Source: Kamptonema formosum PCC 6407
GTDB taxonomy: Bacteria > Cyanobacteriota > Cyanobacteriia > Cyanobacteriales > Microcoleaceae
Reading direction: 5' to 3'
Length of the DNA: 64,000 nucleotides
Assembly (NCBI RefSeq): GCF_000332155.1
Contig: NZ_KB235898.1
Coordinates: forward strand, 676,692-740,691
In this document: piece after piece, positions 63,433 through 64,000 of the stretch
Layout: every line of letters starts with the position of its first letter
Numbering within the stretch: the first letter of the stretch is position 1
The notes under the pieces: model-generated
What the model was told of the DNA's origin: nothing
Databases searched by the model: none
What the model saw: the letters and a program-made list of their open reading frames with translations, nothing else
Translations under genes and position numbers: made by a program

Positions 63433-63699
63433 TCAATCTTGATTTTCATTGAAAATTGGTGTATCCGCTGGATAATTGTCATTTCTAGGCTCAAAAAAGC
63501 CATTACTGACTAAAATTAATAACAGAATTAAACCACCAACTATCAACCAAAATTCCTCGGCACGATCGCCCCCGATATCTCTCACATCGTACCAATTTGT
63601 ACAATTCCTACAGTGAAAGATGTATGCTTTGGTCGGATGCTGACAATAATTACAGGGGAGGCGTTTAAGGTTACTATTTTTGTAGGGGCATTCTTGCAT
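63433..63699 (-). CDS. Small membrane protein with zinc-ribbon cysteines
   Basis: An 88-residue protein: MQECPYKNSNLKRLPCNYCQ, cysteines in C-N-Y-C and HCRNC that could bind zinc, then one transmembrane helix (FWLIVGGLILLLILVSNGFF, about 50-69) and an acidic tail. The ATG at 63699 follows aaagaggttaaaatc, better than the upstream start at 63783. Not recognised. Confidence 0.65.
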   Translation of the reverse strand: MQECPYKNSNLKRLPCNYCQHPTKAYIFHCRNCTNWYDVRDIGGDRAEEFWLIVGGLILLLILVSNGFFEPRNDNYPADTPIFNENQD

Positions 63700-63840
63700 G
63701 ATTTTAACCTCTTTTTCTGGAAAATTAGCTAAAGATATTACGGTTACTGGGCGCTGCGTTTGGATTCGATCGCTGAGATTCAAGGTTTATAAAAGCAGCG
63801 CCACCGTACAGATTTATTAAAGCGATCGCAATTTTATTGC

Positions 63841-64000
63841 CTAGTGAGGTTCGCAACTTTTACCACCTTTGGTATTACTGTTAGGCACGCAGGAACTAAT
63901 TAAAATTTCTTGAGCTTTACTGCCGACATTATTTACAGTCAATTTAGTAGCTAAAGACAAGAGTGAGTTAGATGCAATCGCGATCGCTGCCAGTAACAAA
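63841..64000 (-). CDS. Partial gene: small exported-type protein, runs off the window
   Basis: An open frame from the window edge to the TAG at 63841-63843 (on the minus strand). It reads LLLAAIAIASNSLLSLATKL, then VGSKAQEILISSCVPNSNTK and ends GGKSCEPH. The hydrophobic beginning and two cysteines suggest a signal peptide or membrane anchor with a short mature part. Family is unknown; the 5' end is outside the window. Confidence 0.45.
   Translation of the reverse strand, partial: LLLAAIAIASNSLLSLATKLTVNNVGSKAQEILISSCVPNSNTKGGKSCEPH

Overview
The window comes from a filamentous-type cyanobacterium. The evidence is a form IB RuBisCO operon with its chaperone (rbcL-rbcX-rbcS), a photosystem II psbY gene, very frequent HIP1 octamers (gcgatcgc), a cyanobacterial group 2 sigma factor, CofH for a deazaflavin antenna, and many arrays of 7-bp tandem repeats between genes. 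Codon use and the density of palindromic repeats suggest an Oscillatoria/Microcoleus-like genome; this is inference, as no rRNA gene is present.

Layout. 0-9 kb: psbY, a small unknown gene, a complete IS4-family insertion sequence with a 9-bp target duplication, a very large secreted-type protein that joins a two-partner-secretion haemagglutinin N-domain, a Pro-rich linker and a C-terminal CHAT caspase-like protease, and a DUF3352 membrane protein. 9-23 kb: a YoeB-type toxin-antitoxin pair, a possible nuclease-fold protein, cofH, two envelope glycosyltransferases, a sigma factor, priA (carrying an in-frame heptamer-repeat insertion), a Cys-rich exported protein, an NTF2-like protein, rpsD and moaA. 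23-36 kb: an AAA ATPase/RloB defence pair, small unknown genes, a REP/RAYT insertion that cuts into a Uma2 gene, cbiD, guaA, a MntA/HepT toxin-antitoxin pair, a TPR-CHAT protease and, next to it, a protein with two C-terminal membrane helices. 36-49 kb: panB, a retropepsin-like protein, a Ser/Thr kinase, a type 1 binding protein, rbcLXS with its terminator, a ParE-type pair, two tandem PD-(D/E)XK paralogues and a small group of unknown genes.

The strongest system is at 49-62 kb. Two guanidine-I (ykkC) riboswitches, each with its own intrinsic terminator, precede a NitT/TauT-type ABC transporter (53.3-56.1 kb) and a DUF1989 pair plus a 1207-residue biotin-dependent carboxylase of the urea amidolyase family (56.7-62.1 kb). 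Together they read as a guanidine uptake and carboxylation/deimination pathway for nitrogen assimilation. bioB, bioA and birA lie directly upstream on the other strand, which fits a locus built around a biotin enzyme. The expected last enzyme, allophanate hydrolase, is not in the window.

The best candidate for an undescribed system is the TPR-CHAT protease with an unusual C-terminal extension and its membrane-anchored neighbour (31.7-36.3 kb), which has the shape of a protease-effector conflict module. The window is also rich in non-coding structure: nested palindromes in three copies, elements that carry GGGGCTA heptamer arrays, and a 183-bp tandem repeat.
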